Positions 1-10,064 of a stretch of 64,000 nt of DNA are shown piece by piece. Numbering within the stretch: position 1 is the stretch's first letter; each line of letters opens with the position of its first letter. The notes beneath the pieces are model-generated. The model saw only the letters and a program-made list of their open reading frames with translations, had not been told where the DNA came from and made no database searches. The translations under genes were made by a program, and so were the position numbers. Source of the DNA: Janthinobacterium sp. 61 (GTDB lineage: Bacteria; Pseudomonadota; Gammaproteobacteria; Burkholderiales; Burkholderiaceae_D); NCBI RefSeq assembly GCF_002846335.1, contig NZ_PJMQ01000001.1, positions 3,844,001 to 3,908,000 on the forward strand, written 5' to 3'.

Positions 1-20
1 AAGCGGCCTGTCTTGCGGAC

Positions 21-49
21 AAAAAAAAAGGAGCCGAAGCTCCTTTTTT
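21..49 (-). terminator. Rho-independent terminator of sucCD
   Basis: An 11-bp perfect stem (24-34 with 39-49) with a CGAA tetraloop includes A and T runs on both sides, so it can work in both directions. It lies 24 bases after the sucD stop codon and reads as GC-rich stem plus U-run on the minus strand. Confidence 0.9.
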
Positions 50-72
50 GTACTGCGTGAACCAGGCTGGAA

Positions 73-954
73 TTACAGCATGGCTTTCAGCAGACGCGCC
101 ATTTCCGACGGGTTTTTGGTCACGGTGATGCCGCAAGCTTCCATGATTTCCAGCTTGGCTTGTGCCGTATCGGCACCGCCCGAGATCAGCGCGCCAGCGT
201 GGCCCATGCGCTTGCCTGGAGGAGCGGTCACGCCAGCGATGAAGCCAACGACCGGTTTTTTCATGTTGTCTTTGATCCAATACGCAGCGTTGGCTTCGTC
301 CGGACCGCCGATTTCGCCGATCATGATGACCGCGTCGGTATCTGGATCATCATTGAACATCTTCATGATGTCGATGTGCTTCAGACCGTTGATAGGGTCG
401 CCGCCGATGCCGACTGCCGACGATTGGCCCAGGCCCAGTGCGGTCAGCTGACCCACTGCTTCATAGGTCAGGGTACCCGAACGCGATACCACGCCGATGC
501 GGCCTTTTTTATGGATGTGGCCTGGCATGATGCCGATCTTGATTTCATCTGGCGTGATCAAGCCTGGGCAGTTAGGGCCCAGCAGCAAGGTTTTGCTGTT
601 GGCTTTAGCCATGCGGTCTTTCAGGGCCATCATGTCACGCACAGGAATGCCTTCGGTGATGCAAATGGCCAGATCCATTTCAGCTTCAACAGCTTCCCAG
701 ATCGCCGCTGCCGCGCCTGCTGGCGGCACGTAGATCACGGACACGTTGGCGCCGGTTTCTTTTTTCGCTTCGGTGACGTTAGCGAAAATTGGAATGCCTT
801 CGAAGTCTTCGCCGGCTTTCTTCGGGTTCACGCCTGCCACGAAGGCAGCTTTGCCGTTCGCGTAGTCGCGGCAACCGCGGGTGTGGAACTGGCCGGTCTT
901 GCCGGTGATCCCTTGGGTTACGACTTTGGTATCTTTATTGATCAGAATGGACAT
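73..954 (-). CDS. sucD: Succinate-CoA ligase, alpha subunit
   Basis: SucD carries the phosphohistidine and CoA site of the TCA-cycle enzyme that converts succinyl-CoA to succinate with formation of ATP or GTP. The 293-residue length is normal for the family. The N-terminal CoA-binding Rossmann part contains TGKTGQFHT, and GHAGALISGG near residue 250 holds the active-site histidine that is phosphorylated. It starts 13 bases after the sucC stop, so the two subunits form one transcription unit, closed by the terminator at 21-49. Identification is secure. Confidence 0.98.
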   Translation of the reverse strand: MSILINKDTKVVTQGITGKTGQFHTRGCRDYANGKAAFVAGVNPKKAGEDFEGIPIFANVTEAKKETGANVSVIYVPPAGAAAAIWEAVEAEMDLAICITEGIPVRDMMALKDRMAKANSKTLLLGPNCPGLITPDEIKIGIMPGHIHKKGRIGVVSRSGTLTYEAVGQLTALGLGQSSAVGIGGDPINGLKHIDIMKMFNDDPDTDAVIMIGEIGGPDEANAAYWIKDNMKKPVVGFIAGVTAPPGKRMGHAGALISGGADTAQAKLEIMEACGITVTKNPSEMARLLKAML

Positions 955-967
955 GTTGATTCCTTAA

Positions 968-2137
968 TTAAGCTTGACCAGCAGCGGCGGCAACGACGCT
1001 CTTTGCTGCATCTTCCATGGTGTCGGCTGCGATGATAGGCAGACCGGAATCGGCCAGCATCTTTTTGCCCAGGTCTTCGTTGGTGCCCTTCATGCGCACG
1101 ACCAGCGGTACGTTCAGCGAGACGGCTTTCACCGCGGCGATGACGCCTTCAGCGATCACGTCGCAACGCATGATGCCGCCGAAAATGTTCACCAGGATGG
1201 CTTTCAGGCCTGGGTTTTTCAGCATGATCTTGAACGCTTCGGTCACTTTTTCTGCCGTGGCGCCGCCGCCGACGTCCAGGAAGTTGGCTGGCTCGCCGCC
1301 GAACAGCTTGATGGTGTCCATGGTGGCCATGGCCAGGCCGGCGCCGTTCACCAGGCAACCGATGTTGCCGTCGAGCGAAATGTAAGCCAGGTCGAATTTC
1401 GACGCTTCGATTTCAGCTGGATCTTCTTCGTCCAGATCGCGCAGGGCGACGATTTCCGGATGACGGAACAGGGCGTTCGGGTCAAAGTTGAACTTGGCGT
1501 CCAGGGCGATGACCTTGCCGCTGCCGGTGACGATCAGCGGATTGATTTCGGCCAGCGAGCAGTCGGTTTCCCAGTATGCTTTGTACAAGCCTTGCAGGTT
1601 GACGCGGGCGTCGGCGATGGAACCGGCAGGCACGCCGATTTTGGTCGCGATGTCGTCTGCCTGGGCATCGGTCAGGCCTACGCCTGGATCGATGGTGACG
1701 TGATGGATCTTCTCAGGGTGGCTCTCGGCCACTTCTTCGATGTCCATGCCGCCTTCGGACGAAGCCATCAGAACGATTTTCTGGGTGACGCGGTCGGTGA
1801 CCAGCGAAACGTACAGTTCTTGTTTGATGTCGGCGCCTTCTTCCACCAGCAGGCGGTTGACTTTTTGGCCTTCGGCGCTGGTCTGGTGCGTGATCAGCTG
1901 CATGCCCATGATCTGGTCAGCGTATTGCTTGACCTGTTCGATCGATTTTGCCACTTTCACGCCGCCGCCCTTGCCGCGACCACCTGCGTGGATCTGCGCC
2001 TTAACGACCCATACCGGACCGCCCAGGGTTTCCGCAGCCTTGACGGCTTCGTCGACGGACATGCACGGAATACCGCGTGGTACCGTCACTCCATACTGCC
2101 GGAGGATTTCTTTGGCTTGATACTCATGGATTTTCAT
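968..2137 (-). CDS. sucC: Succinate-CoA ligase, beta subunit (ADP-forming type)
   Basis: SucC is the nucleotide-binding subunit that partners SucD in the TCA cycle. The 389-residue protein begins [12 protein letters not shown], typical of the family, and has an ATP-grasp fold with the glycine-rich [10 protein letters not shown] segment near residue 55. The C-terminal ligase domain carries [10 protein letters not shown], which binds the CoA ligase partner. The start at 2137 has an AAGGGAAG ribosome site 5-12 bases upstream. It is the first gene of sucCD; DUF2889 lies 76 bases upstream on the same strand. Confidence 0.98.
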   Translation of the reverse strand: MKIHEYQAKEILRQYGVTVPRGIPCMSVDEAVKAAETLGGPVWVVKAQIHAGGRGKGGGVKVAKSIEQVKQYADQIMGMQLITHQTSAEGQKVNRLLVEEGADIKQELYVSLVTDRVTQKIVLMASSEGGMDIEEVAESHPEKIHHVTIDPGVGLTDAQADDIATKIGVPAGSIADARVNLQGLYKAYWETDCSLAEINPLIVTGSGKVIALDAKFNFDPNALFRHPEIVALRDLDEEDPAEIEASKFDLAYISLDGNIGCLVNGAGLAMATMDTIKLFGGEPANFLDVGGGATAEKVTEAFKIMLKNPGLKAILVNIFGGIMRCDVIAEGVIAAVKAVSLNVPLVVRMKGTNEDLGKKMLADSGLPIIAADTMEDAAKSVVAAAAGQA

Positions 2138-2213
2138 GCTGGCTTCCCTTCTGATACTGATTTGTAAAAATACGGTTAGTGGTGCAAAAAAAACAGGAAA
2201 AACAGCGCCGGGG

Positions 2214-2774
2214 TCACGCTTTGGCTACCCAGCGCGGGTAATACTGTGCAACCGCCCCGCCATCGGTGCGCAGGGCGTGGCATTTGTCGAGTTGAAACGG
2301 CTTTTCATGCGGCAAATCAGCATTCTCACCGTCGCGGGTCGACCAGACATCGCCGGCAAATGCCTGAACCGTCGCAGTCGGCAAGACTTGCGCCAGTTCG
2401 GTCAAATGGGTACAGCCGGCGATTCCCGCCAGGCGCTGTTTCAAGTCGCGGCGGAAATTCTTCAATAAATTCAAACCGATCAGCGCCGTGTAAGCGGGGC
2501 CGATGGTATCGCAAAAACCGGGATAGGGCACGGCATCGGAGGCAGCTTCGGCCTCGACGATGGTCAGTTCGTGATCGACGGTAATGCGCAAGTGGAGGTC
2601 ATGCAGGGGAGTGCCAGCGGGGCGGGGGCCGGAGGCCAGCATCGCGTCATAGCTTTTGATATCGGTAATTCGGGCGTCAATATCCCACAGGCCGTCGTCG
2701 CGCACATACGCTTGGACGTCGATAACGCGGGAGTGCCGTAGGGCGCGCCGGGATACAGGAGTTGACAGGGGCAT
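2214..2774 (-). CDS. DUF2889 domain protein
   Basis: The 186-residue protein matches the DUF2889 pattern, a family of unknown function common in Burkholderiales: it begins [16 protein letters not shown] and continues with [14 protein letters not shown], an internal [11 protein letters not shown] segment and CTHLTEL near the C-terminus. The open frame runs on upstream to 2924, but the family N-terminus begins at the ATG at 2774, so that start was chosen although the ribosome site there is weak. It is soluble, without a signal peptide or membrane segment. It lies upstream of sucC on the same strand and may be cotranscribed. Function unknown. Confidence 0.85.
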   Translation of the reverse strand: MPLSTPVSRRALRHSRVIDVQAYVRDDGLWDIDARITDIKSYDAMLASGPRPAGTPLHDLHLRITVDHELTIVEAEAASDAVPYPGFCDTIGPAYTALIGLNLLKNFRRDLKQRLAGIAGCTHLTELAQVLPTATVQAFAGDVWSTRDGENADLPHEKPFQLDKCHALRTDGGAVAQYYPRWVAKA

Positions 2775-3301
2775 AAGACCGATGCCGCTTGCGCGGCCAT
2801 AATTTAGTAAGCAGCCATGTGCATAAAGCACGCCGTTCGCAGCTTCTACGAACAGCAACCGCACCTGCGGCGCCGCAAAAACCCTAAAAGTGTAGCACAT
2901 TGGGCGCTGGTTGCGCCGCAACATAATTTTTCATTGCTTCGATAAAAACATTTCAAAGCATAAGGAGAACACATGAAAATTTACGTAGTTATCACATTCA
3001 GTGATGATTGATATGCGCGCCTGGGAGCGTGAACCGCATCCAGTTGCCACCACCGCACCGATATCGCACAGCGCTGGCAACGCTCGCCACGTGCAGCGCA
3101 ACAATCTGCCGCCGGTCTGACAGGACGATGACCGAAGAAAGATCCTTGCAAAGAAAATAATGGCAAACAGCAAGGCCCGCCTGCCCGAGCAAACGGGACA
3201 TCGTGCGGACTTGTTGTAGAAGGAACACAGCGCGGCCTGGGCGGGTATGCCGGCAACACACAGGCGCGCGTGGAAGCAGACAGAACCGCGCCAGTCGCCG
3301 C
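2775..3301. other. Intergenic region without a recognised gene
   Basis: This 527-base stretch holds no protein I recognise. The part around 2925-3012 is AT-rich compared with its surroundings and contains a well-formed ribosome site in front of a 12-codon frame (listed separately). A 38-codon frame at 3004-3120 overlaps the end of that frame in another phase. The rest (3121-3301) is featureless to the downstream end of recX. Confidence 0.5.
2973..3011 (+). other. Candidate short ORF (12 codons) with strong ribosome site
   Basis: The frame encodes MKIYVVITFSDD and is preceded by TAAGGAGAACAC, an almost ideal Shine-Dalgarno sequence at good spacing. Its stop codon overlaps an ATG (3004) that opens a 38-codon frame ending at 3120, so the pair could be translationally coupled, or could be the start of a decayed gene with a frameshift. 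Neither product resembles a known protein. It is reported only because the ribosome site is so good; there is no conservation evidence. Confidence 0.25.
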
Positions 3302-3757
3302 CTAGTCGTCCTCGGGCTCCAGCCCCTTCAAGGCCACCTGCACGGCGCGCTGCGAAAAGCCGCGCTGCATCAGGAAGCGTACCTGCTTGTTGCGCTGTTC
3401 GGCATCCTGCGCCACTTCACCGAATTTGCGACGCCATACTTCGCAGGCGCGGGCGGTCTCGCCTTCGGCCAGGCCCGCCTTGAGTTCCTGCAGCGCCTCG
3501 CCGGCAATGCCATGGCTTTGCAATTCCGCCATGATGCGGCTATTGCCGAAACGGGCCGAGCGGCGGTGGATCAGCGATTCGGAAAAACGCTCCTGCGAGA
3601 GCCAGTTGGCCTGTTCCAGGCTGTCGAGCAAGGCTTCCACATCGTCGCCTTCCTGCGCATGCCGCTGCAGCTTGCGCCGCAATTCCATGCGGCTGTGTTC
3701 ACGCATCGACAAAAAGCGTAGCGCCCTGCCCTTCAGGCTTAGTTGTACTGCAGCCAT
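3302..3757 (-). CDS. recX: Regulatory protein RecX
   Basis: RecX binds RecA filaments and limits their extension and activity. The 151-residue protein has the family length and the helical repeat pattern: [18 protein letters not shown] at the N-terminus, [19 protein letters not shown] in the middle and [18 protein letters not shown] at the C-terminus. It lies downstream of recA on the same strand, separated by about 200 bases that contain a double REP-like hairpin, which could lower recX expression relative to recA. Both would be SOS-induced from the LexA box at 5169 if cotranscribed. Confidence 0.93.
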   Translation of the reverse strand: MAAVQLSLKGRALRFLSMREHSRMELRRKLQRHAQEGDDVEALLDSLEQANWLSQERFSESLIHRRSARFGNSRIMAELQSHGIAGEALQELKAGLAEGETARACEVWRRKFGEVAQDAEQRNKQVRFLMQRGFSQRAVQVALKGLEPEDD

Positions 3758-3864
3758 ACACCCACCTTGTCTTTCATTCCACGATCACAGCACCCAAACA
3801 CAATCGCCGCCCGGCGCAACAGCGCGGGACGGCGATCAGGGCCCTACCTTGCGGCAAGCCATGC

Positions 3865-3960
3865 GTAGGTCGGATTAGGCCCCTTGGGCCGTAATCCGAC
3901 AACATTGTTGACGTCTGTGGTGTTGTCGGATTACGCGCGGCTTTGCCGCGCTAATCCGAC

Positions 3961-3964
<4 letters not shown>
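3865..3964. repeat. REP-like double hairpin between recA and recX
   Basis: Two hairpins built on the same arm GTCGGATTA/TAATCCGAC stand in tandem: one at about 3869-3900 with a GGCCCCTTGGGCC centre and one at about 3925-3960 with a GCGCGGCTTTGCCGCGC centre. The outermost 13 bases (3865-3877 and 3952-3964) are perfect inverted repeats. The right end overlaps the recA stop codon (3961-3963). Such palindromic GTCGGATTA units are known as dispersed intergenic repeats in several proteobacteria; that this is a dispersed repeat here is inference from its form. Confidence 0.8.
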
Positions 3965-5064
<1,100 letters not shown>

Positions 5065-5168
5065 ATGTTCTTTCAGCCGTTCTACAGTTGCAGATTCACG
5101 TGACGCATCTACGTGAACCGTGCAGCCTGCGATAGCGCCAGTGGGTTAAATTCTTTATACAGACAGTA

Positions 5169-5184
5169 CTGTATAAAAAAACAG
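5169..5184 (-). promoter_or_regulatory. LexA (SOS) box of recA
   Basis: CTGTATAAAAAAACAG fits the CTG-N10-CAG LexA consensus with the usual AT-rich centre. It lies 105 bases upstream of the recA start, over the presumed promoter. Confidence 0.9.
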
Positions 5185-5325
5185 TGATCAATGCAAGCGG
5201 AACGTAGATTTGTTTTGAAACAGATCAATACAACCCTGTTTTTCACAAAAACTATCCACCTTGCGGAAAATGAAACACAATACAGACTTCAGATGTCCTG
5301 ATGTTGCAAGCATAGGAAGTTCACC

Positions 5326-6060
5326 ATGCGTATTTTACTTGCCGAAGATGACAGCGTGCTGGCCGATGGCCTGACCCGCTCGCTGCGCCAGTCCGGTTAT
5401 GCGATCGACTACGTCAAGACCGGCCAGGAGGCCGATACGGCCCTGTCCACCCAGGAATTCGACCTGCTGATCCTCGACCTGGGCCTGCCGAAGATGTCTG
5501 GCCTGGAAGTGCTGCGCCGGCTGCGCGCGCGCGCCTCGCTGCTGCCGGTGCTGATCCTGACGGCCGCCGATTCCATCGAACAACGCGTCAATGGCCTCGA
5601 CCTGGGTGCCGATGATTATATGGCCAAGCCGTTCGCGCTGTCGGAACTGGAGGCAAGAGTGCGCGCCCTGACGCGCCGCGGCGCTGGCGGCGGCGCCACC
5701 GTCATCAAGCACGGCCCGCTCAGCTACGACCAGGTGGGGCGCAGCGCCTACATCAACGACCAGATGCTCGACCTGTCGGCGCGCGAACTGGGCTTGCTGG
5801 AAATCCTGCTGGGTCGCACCGGCCGCCTCGTCTCGAAAGAGCAACTGGTCGACCACCTGTGCGAATGGGGCGAAGAGGTATCGAACAACGCCATCGAAGT
5901 GTATGTGCACCGCCTGCGCAAGAAGATCGAGGTGGGCGGCGTGCGCATCGCCACCGTGCGCGGTCTCGGCTATTGCCTGGAAAAATACTCGGAAGCGGCG
6001 CGCCTGAACGCCGAAGCGAGCGAGGCGGCAGGCCCGGCCAGCGGCCCCGCCAGCAAGTGA
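5326..6060 (+). CDS. OmpR/PhoB-family response regulator (TctD/QseB-like)
   Basis: The 244-residue protein has a receiver domain (about 1-115) with acidic pair E7/D8, phosphoacceptor D51, T79 and K101, followed by a winged-helix DNA-binding domain with the ISARELGLLEILL-type and EVYVHRLRKKI elements. The C-terminal 25 residues are a low-complexity Ala/Ser/Gly tail. The stop codon overlaps the GTG start of the sensor kinase. With the kinase and the transporter genes it probably forms one operon that senses and controls uptake of the transported substrate, as TctD/TctE does for tricarboxylates. The substrate is not known. Confidence 0.92.
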   Translation: MRILLAEDDSVLADGLTRSLRQSGYAIDYVKTGQEADTALSTQEFDLLILDLGLPKMSGLEVLRRLRARASLLPVLILTAADSIEQRVNGLDLGADDYMAKPFALSELEARVRALTRRGAGGGATVIKHGPLSYDQVGRSAYINDQMLDLSARELGLLEILLGRTGRLVSKEQLVDHLCEWGEEVSNNAIEVYVHRLRKKIEVGGVRIATVRGLGYCLEKYSEAARLNAEASEAAGPASGPASK

Positions 6061-7595
6061 AGCCGCGCGAGGCGCCAGCGGACGAGGCGGACGACGACGA
6101 CTGGTTCGAGCCGCCCACCACGGAGCAGGATGACACCATCGAGCATTCGCTGTTCGGCGAAATTCTCGACTGGATGCTGGCGCCCTTGCTGCTGCTGTGG
6201 CCGATGAGCATCGCCATCACCTATCTGGTGGCCAAGGGCATCGCCAATCAACCGTTCGACCACGCGCTGGAAGACAGCGTGACGGTGCTGACGCAGCAGG
6301 TCAAGCAAGCCGACGGCGCGATGCTGCGCCGCGTGCCGGACAAGAACGGCAACAGCAAGGGCCGCGACTTCCTGCGCGGCGACGATGTCGACACCCTGTA
6401 TTACCTGGTGGTGGGCGGGCACGGCGAATACCTCGACGGCGACCGCGACTTGCCGCCGCCGCAGGACCCCGATAAATACCGCAGCGGCATGGTGCTGTTT
6501 CGCAACGACACCATCCATGGCACGCCCGTGCGCGTGGCGTTCAGCTATCTCGACATGCCGTACAGCACCGACGACGAACCGCGCCGCATGCTGGTGCAAG
6601 TGGCCGAGACGCTGGAAAAGCGGGCCCAGCTGGCCAATGAAATCATCAAGGGCGTGATCTTGCCGCAGTTCATCATCCTGCCCGTGATCCTGGCCCTGGT
6701 CTGGTTTGCCCTGGCGCGCGGCCTGTCGCCGCTGGCGCAATTGCAGGAACGCATACGCGCCCGGCCGCCCGACGATCTCTCCCCCATCGAATCGGGCCAG
6801 GTGCCCGAGGAAATCACGCCGCTGGTCGGTTCGCTCAACGAGATGCTGGCGCGGCTATCTCTGTCGATCGACATGCAGAAACGCTTCATCGCCGATGCCG
6901 CGCACCAGATGAAAACGCCGCTGGCCGGCATGCGCATGCAATCCGAGCTGGCCCTGCGCCAGACGGACCACGATGAAATTCACCGCTCGCTGCTGCAACT
7001 GGCGAAAAGCTCGGAAGCGGCCACGCGTCTGGTGAACCAGCTGCTGGCACTGGCGCGCGCGGAAAACCAGCCGCAGGCGGGCACGGCGTTCGAACCGATC
7101 GAGCTGAGCGAACTGGCGCGCGGCGTGGTGCAGGACTGGGTGCAAGCCTCGTTTGCCCAGCATATCGACCTGGGTTTCGAACAGCCTGCGTATTCGATCA
7201 TGATTTCCGGCAATGCCATGATGCTGCGTGAACTGCTGAGTAATCTGATCGACAATGCCCTGCGCTACACGCCGTCCGGCGGCAGCGTCACGGTGCGCGT
7301 GCGCAGCACCCTGGAACTGGCCATCCTGGAGGTGGAAGATACGGGTCCCGGCATCCCCCAGGCCGAGCGGGCCCACGTGTTCGAACGCTTTTACCGCATT
7401 CTCGGCAGCAACGTCGACGGTAGCGGCCTGGGCCTGGCCATCGTGCGCGAAATTGCTCAACAGCATGGCGCCGAAGTCGATATTTTTAACAATCCGCGCG
7501 CGCAGTCGCCGAAGCTGCCGGGCACCTTGTTACGCCTGAGCATTGCCCTGCTGTTGCCGGACGCGCCCGAAGAGGATGAGATCACGTATGGATAA
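6057..7595 (+). CDS. Sensor histidine kinase (TctE-like)
   Basis: The 512-residue kinase has two membrane segments (about 41-60 and 200-220) around a periplasmic sensor domain of the TctE/2CSK_N type. A HisKA domain follows with phosphoacceptor H283 in DAAHQMKTPL. The ATPase domain has N box LSNLIDNALRYTP, DTGPGIP and GSGLGLAIV. I chose the GTG at 6057 because it overlaps the regulator stop codon (GTGA), allowing translational coupling. The frame stays open further upstream inside the regulator gene, but that part is shadow. Its stop overlaps the next start. Confidence 0.92.
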   Translation: MKPREAPADEADDDDWFEPPTTEQDDTIEHSLFGEILDWMLAPLLLLWPMSIAITYLVAKGIANQPFDHALEDSVTVLTQQVKQADGAMLRRVPDKNGNSKGRDFLRGDDVDTLYYLVVGGHGEYLDGDRDLPPPQDPDKYRSGMVLFRNDTIHGTPVRVAFSYLDMPYSTDDEPRRMLVQVAETLEKRAQLANEIIKGVILPQFIILPVILALVWFALARGLSPLAQLQERIRARPPDDLSPIESGQVPEEITPLVGSLNEMLARLSLSIDMQKRFIADAAHQMKTPLAGMRMQSELALRQTDHDEIHRSLLQLAKSSEAATRLVNQLLALARAENQPQAGTAFEPIELSELARGVVQDWVQASFAQHIDLGFEQPAYSIMISGNAMMLRELLSNLIDNALRYTPSGGSVTVRVRSTLELAILEVEDTGPGIPQAERAHVFERFYRILGSNVDGSGLGLAIVREIAQQHGAEVDIFNNPRAQSPKLPGTLLRLSIALLLPDAPEEDEITYG

Positions 7596-7902
7596 GCCCA
7601 GCCTTCCTGCGGCGCCGCTGCGGCCGGCGCGCACGCCCAGCCCCGAGCTGCAGGCGCGCCTCGCTGTGCACTGGCACAAGACGCGGCGCCTGACGGCCAT
7701 CCTGCTGCTGATCTGGCTGCTGACGGGCTTTCTGACCGTGTTTTATGCGCGCGAACTGTTGCATCTGAACCTGTTCGGCTGGCCGCTGCCCTTCTATATG
7801 GCGGCCCAGGGCGCTTCGCTGGTGTACCTGGCCATCATCGCCTTCTATGCCTGGCGCATGCGGCGCCTGGACCGGGATTTTCATGCAACGGAGCAAACAT
7901 GA
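7588..7902 (+). CDS. DUF4212 protein, putative symporter small subunit
   Basis: A 104-residue protein with two membrane segments (roughly 31-53 and 66-88), a basic N-terminus and WHKTRRLTAILLLIWL as the first helix. This is the DUF4212 family, which nearly always precedes a large sodium:solute symporter of the VC_2705 type and is believed to be its small subunit. The ATG at 7588 overlaps the kinase stop by eight bases, and its own stop overlaps the symporter start as ATGA, so stoichiometric translation with the symporter is likely. Confidence 0.9.
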   Translation: MDKPSLPAAPLRPARTPSPELQARLAVHWHKTRRLTAILLLIWLLTGFLTVFYARELLHLNLFGWPLPFYMAAQGASLVYLAIIAFYAWRMRRLDRDFHATEQT

Positions 7903-9947
7903 GCGGCCAGCGCAGCTTCTTTGCGCGGCTGTGCCGCTACTACCTGCTGTTTACCGCCGGTTTCGCCGCCTTCCTGCTGGCCCTGTCGGTACTGGAACAG
8001 GAAGGCATGCCGCGCGCCTGGATCGGCTACCTGTTCATGCTCGTCACCATCACCCTGTACGCCACCATCGGCGTCATCAGCCGCACCTCGAACGTCACCG
8101 AATACTATGTGGCAGGGCGCAGGGTGCCGGCCATGTTCAACGGCATGGCCACGGCCGCCGACTGGATTTCGGCCGCCAGCTTCATCAGTCTGGCCGGCGG
8201 CCTGTACCTGAACGGCTTCGACGGCCTGGCCTTCATCATGGGCTGGACGGGCGGCTATTGCCTGGTGGCGCTATTGATCGCCCCCTACCTGCGCAAGTTC
8301 AGCCAATACACGATTCCCGACTTCCTCGCCGCCCGCTACGGCAGCGGCGCCGACAAACGGGGGGCCAGCGTGCGCGTGGTGGCCGTGGCCGCCACCATCA
8401 TCGTCTCGTTTACGTATGTGGTGGCGCAAATCTACGCCGTCGGCCTGATCGCCTCGCGCTTTACGGGCGTGGATTTTTCCGTCGGCATCTTCCTGGGCCT
8501 GGCCAGCATCCTGGTCTGCTCTTTTCTTGGCGGCATGCGCGCCATTACCTGGACGCAGGTGGCGCAGTACATCATCATCCTGGTCGCCTTTCTGATTCCC
8601 GCCATGTGGCTGTCGGTCAAGCATGCGGACAACCCTGTGCCGCAGATCGCCTACGGCAAGGTGTTGCCGCAACTGAGCGCGCGCGAACACGTGCTGGAAA
8701 CGGACCCGAAAGAAAACGAAGTGCGCGCCATCTTCCGCCAGCGCGCGCAAAGCTACCAGGAGCGTATCGCCGGCTTGCCCGGTTCCTGGGAGCAAGGCCG
8801 GCTGGCGGCCCAGCGCCAGCTCGATAGTTTGCGCCAGCGCAATACCTCGCTGTTCGATATCCGCAACGCAGAGCGCTACCTGATTGCCTATCCGAAGAGC
8901 CCGGACGAGGCACGCGTGCTGTGGCAGGCGGCGCAGACGCAGAACCAGAAACGCGCCGAACCGATCATTCCACACGCGCAGCCGTTTCCCGCCGCCGACC
9001 GCGAGCAGTCCGACATCAAGCGCAACAATTTCCTGGCCCTCGTGTTTTGCATGATGCTGGGCACGGCCGCCCTGCCGCACATCCTGATGCGATCCTATAC
9101 CACGCCCTCCGTGCACGAAACACGTGTCTCCGTCTTCTGGGCCCTGTTTTTCATCTTGCTGATCTATCTCACAATTCCCGCACTGGCCGTACTGGTCAAG
9201 TACGATATTTACTCGGCACTGGTAGGCACGCAATACACGAACCTGCCCACATGGGTGTCGTACTGGGCCAATGTGGACAAGCTCAGTCCCCTGATCAGCA
9301 TCGTCGACGTCAACCGCGACGGCATCGTGCAACTGGCGGAAATATCCATCGACGCCGACGTGCTGGTGCTGGCCACCCCCGAGATCGCCGGCCTGCCCTA
9401 CGTGATTTCCGGCCTGGTGGCGGCCGGCGGCCTGGCCGCCGCCCTGTCGACGGCGGACGGCCTGCTGCTGGCCATTTCGAATGCCCTGTCGCACGACATC
9501 TATTACAAGGTGGTCGATCCCAGCGCCTCGACGCAAAAGCGCGTGACGATTTCAAAATTGCTGCTGCTGGCCGTGGCCTTCATCGCCGCCTATGCGGCCT
9601 CGCAAAAGCCGGCCGACATCCTCTCGCTGGTGGGCGTGGCCTTTTCCCTGGCCGCCTCGACCCTGTTCCCACCGCTGGTGCTGGGTGTCTTCTGGCAACG
9701 CGCCAATTACCAGGGGGCGCTGGCCGGCATGCTGGCCGGCTTTGGCGTGTGCCTGTATTACATGCTGCACACCAGCACCATGCTGGGTGGCAATGCCAGC
9801 GGTCAATGGATGCATATCGCGCCCATTTCCGCCGGCATCTTCGGCGTGCCTGCCGGCCTGGCCGCCGCCATCCTGGTCAGCTGGCTGACACCGGCGCCGG
9901 GTCGGCGCAGCATGGGGCTGGTCGAGCATATCCGGGCGCCGGAGTAA
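7899..9947 (+). CDS. Sodium:solute symporter, VC_2705-like large subunit
   Basis: The 682-residue inner-membrane protein belongs to the SSS family related to acetate permease ActP. The signature region lies around NGMATAADWISAASFIS (residues 81-97) and the helices carry the usual SSS pattern. Residues about 241-375 form a long hydrophilic insertion rich in Gln, Arg and Glu between two membrane segments, which makes the protein longer than ActP (about 550). It is the last gene of the overlapping four-gene unit with a dedicated two-component system, so a regulated Na+-coupled uptake of a small carboxylate is likely, with the exact substrate unknown. Confidence 0.92.
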   Translation: MSGQRSFFARLCRYYLLFTAGFAAFLLALSVLEQEGMPRAWIGYLFMLVTITLYATIGVISRTSNVTEYYVAGRRVPAMFNGMATAADWISAASFISLAGGLYLNGFDGLAFIMGWTGGYCLVALLIAPYLRKFSQYTIPDFLAARYGSGADKRGASVRVVAVAATIIVSFTYVVAQIYAVGLIASRFTGVDFSVGIFLGLASILVCSFLGGMRAITWTQVAQYIIILVAFLIPAMWLSVKHADNPVPQIAYGKVLPQLSAREHVLETDPKENEVRAIFRQRAQSYQERIAGLPGSWEQGRLAAQRQLDSLRQRNTSLFDIRNAERYLIAYPKSPDEARVLWQAAQTQNQKRAEPIIPHAQPFPAADREQSDIKRNNFLALVFCMMLGTAALPHILMRSYTTPSVHETRVSVFWALFFILLIYLTIPALAVLVKYDIYSALVGTQYTNLPTWVSYWANVDKLSPLISIVDVNRDGIVQLAEISIDADVLVLATPEIAGLPYVISGLVAAGGLAAALSTADGLLLAISNALSHDIYYKVVDPSASTQKRVTISKLLLLAVAFIAAYAASQKPADILSLVGVAFSLAASTLFPPLVLGVFWQRANYQGALAGMLAGFGVCLYYMLHTSTMLGGNASGQWMHIAPISAGIFGVPAGLAAAILVSWLTPAPGRRSMGLVEHIRAPE

Positions 9948-9974
9948 CAGCGCATACTAGCCTGGGATGACGTG

Positions 9975-9986
9975 GTGAAATTTCAC
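9975..9986. promoter_or_regulatory. Perfect 12-bp palindrome upstream of phosphofructokinase gene
   Basis: GTGAAATTTCAC is a perfect palindrome in the 117-base gap between the symporter and phosphofructokinase genes, 79 bases before the latter's start. It could be an operator, but no regulator can be assigned. Confidence 0.3.
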
Positions 9987-10064
9987 GACAGAACTATCGG
10001 AAAAGACAGCGCGGCCACAAAAAAGGAGTAGGCTGGAGGGCCGTTCCATTTACGAGGAAATCCC

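Noticed and set aside
974..2167. 397-codon plus-strand frame opposite sucC
   Set aside because: Antisense shadow; no domain, and the sense strand is certain.
5859..6056. Upstream extension of the sensor kinase frame
   Set aside because: It lies inside the response regulator gene, while a GTG overlapping the regulator stop gives a natural coupled start.
8271..9536. 421-codon minus-strand frame inside the symporter
   Set aside because: Antisense shadow of a well-supported symporter gene.
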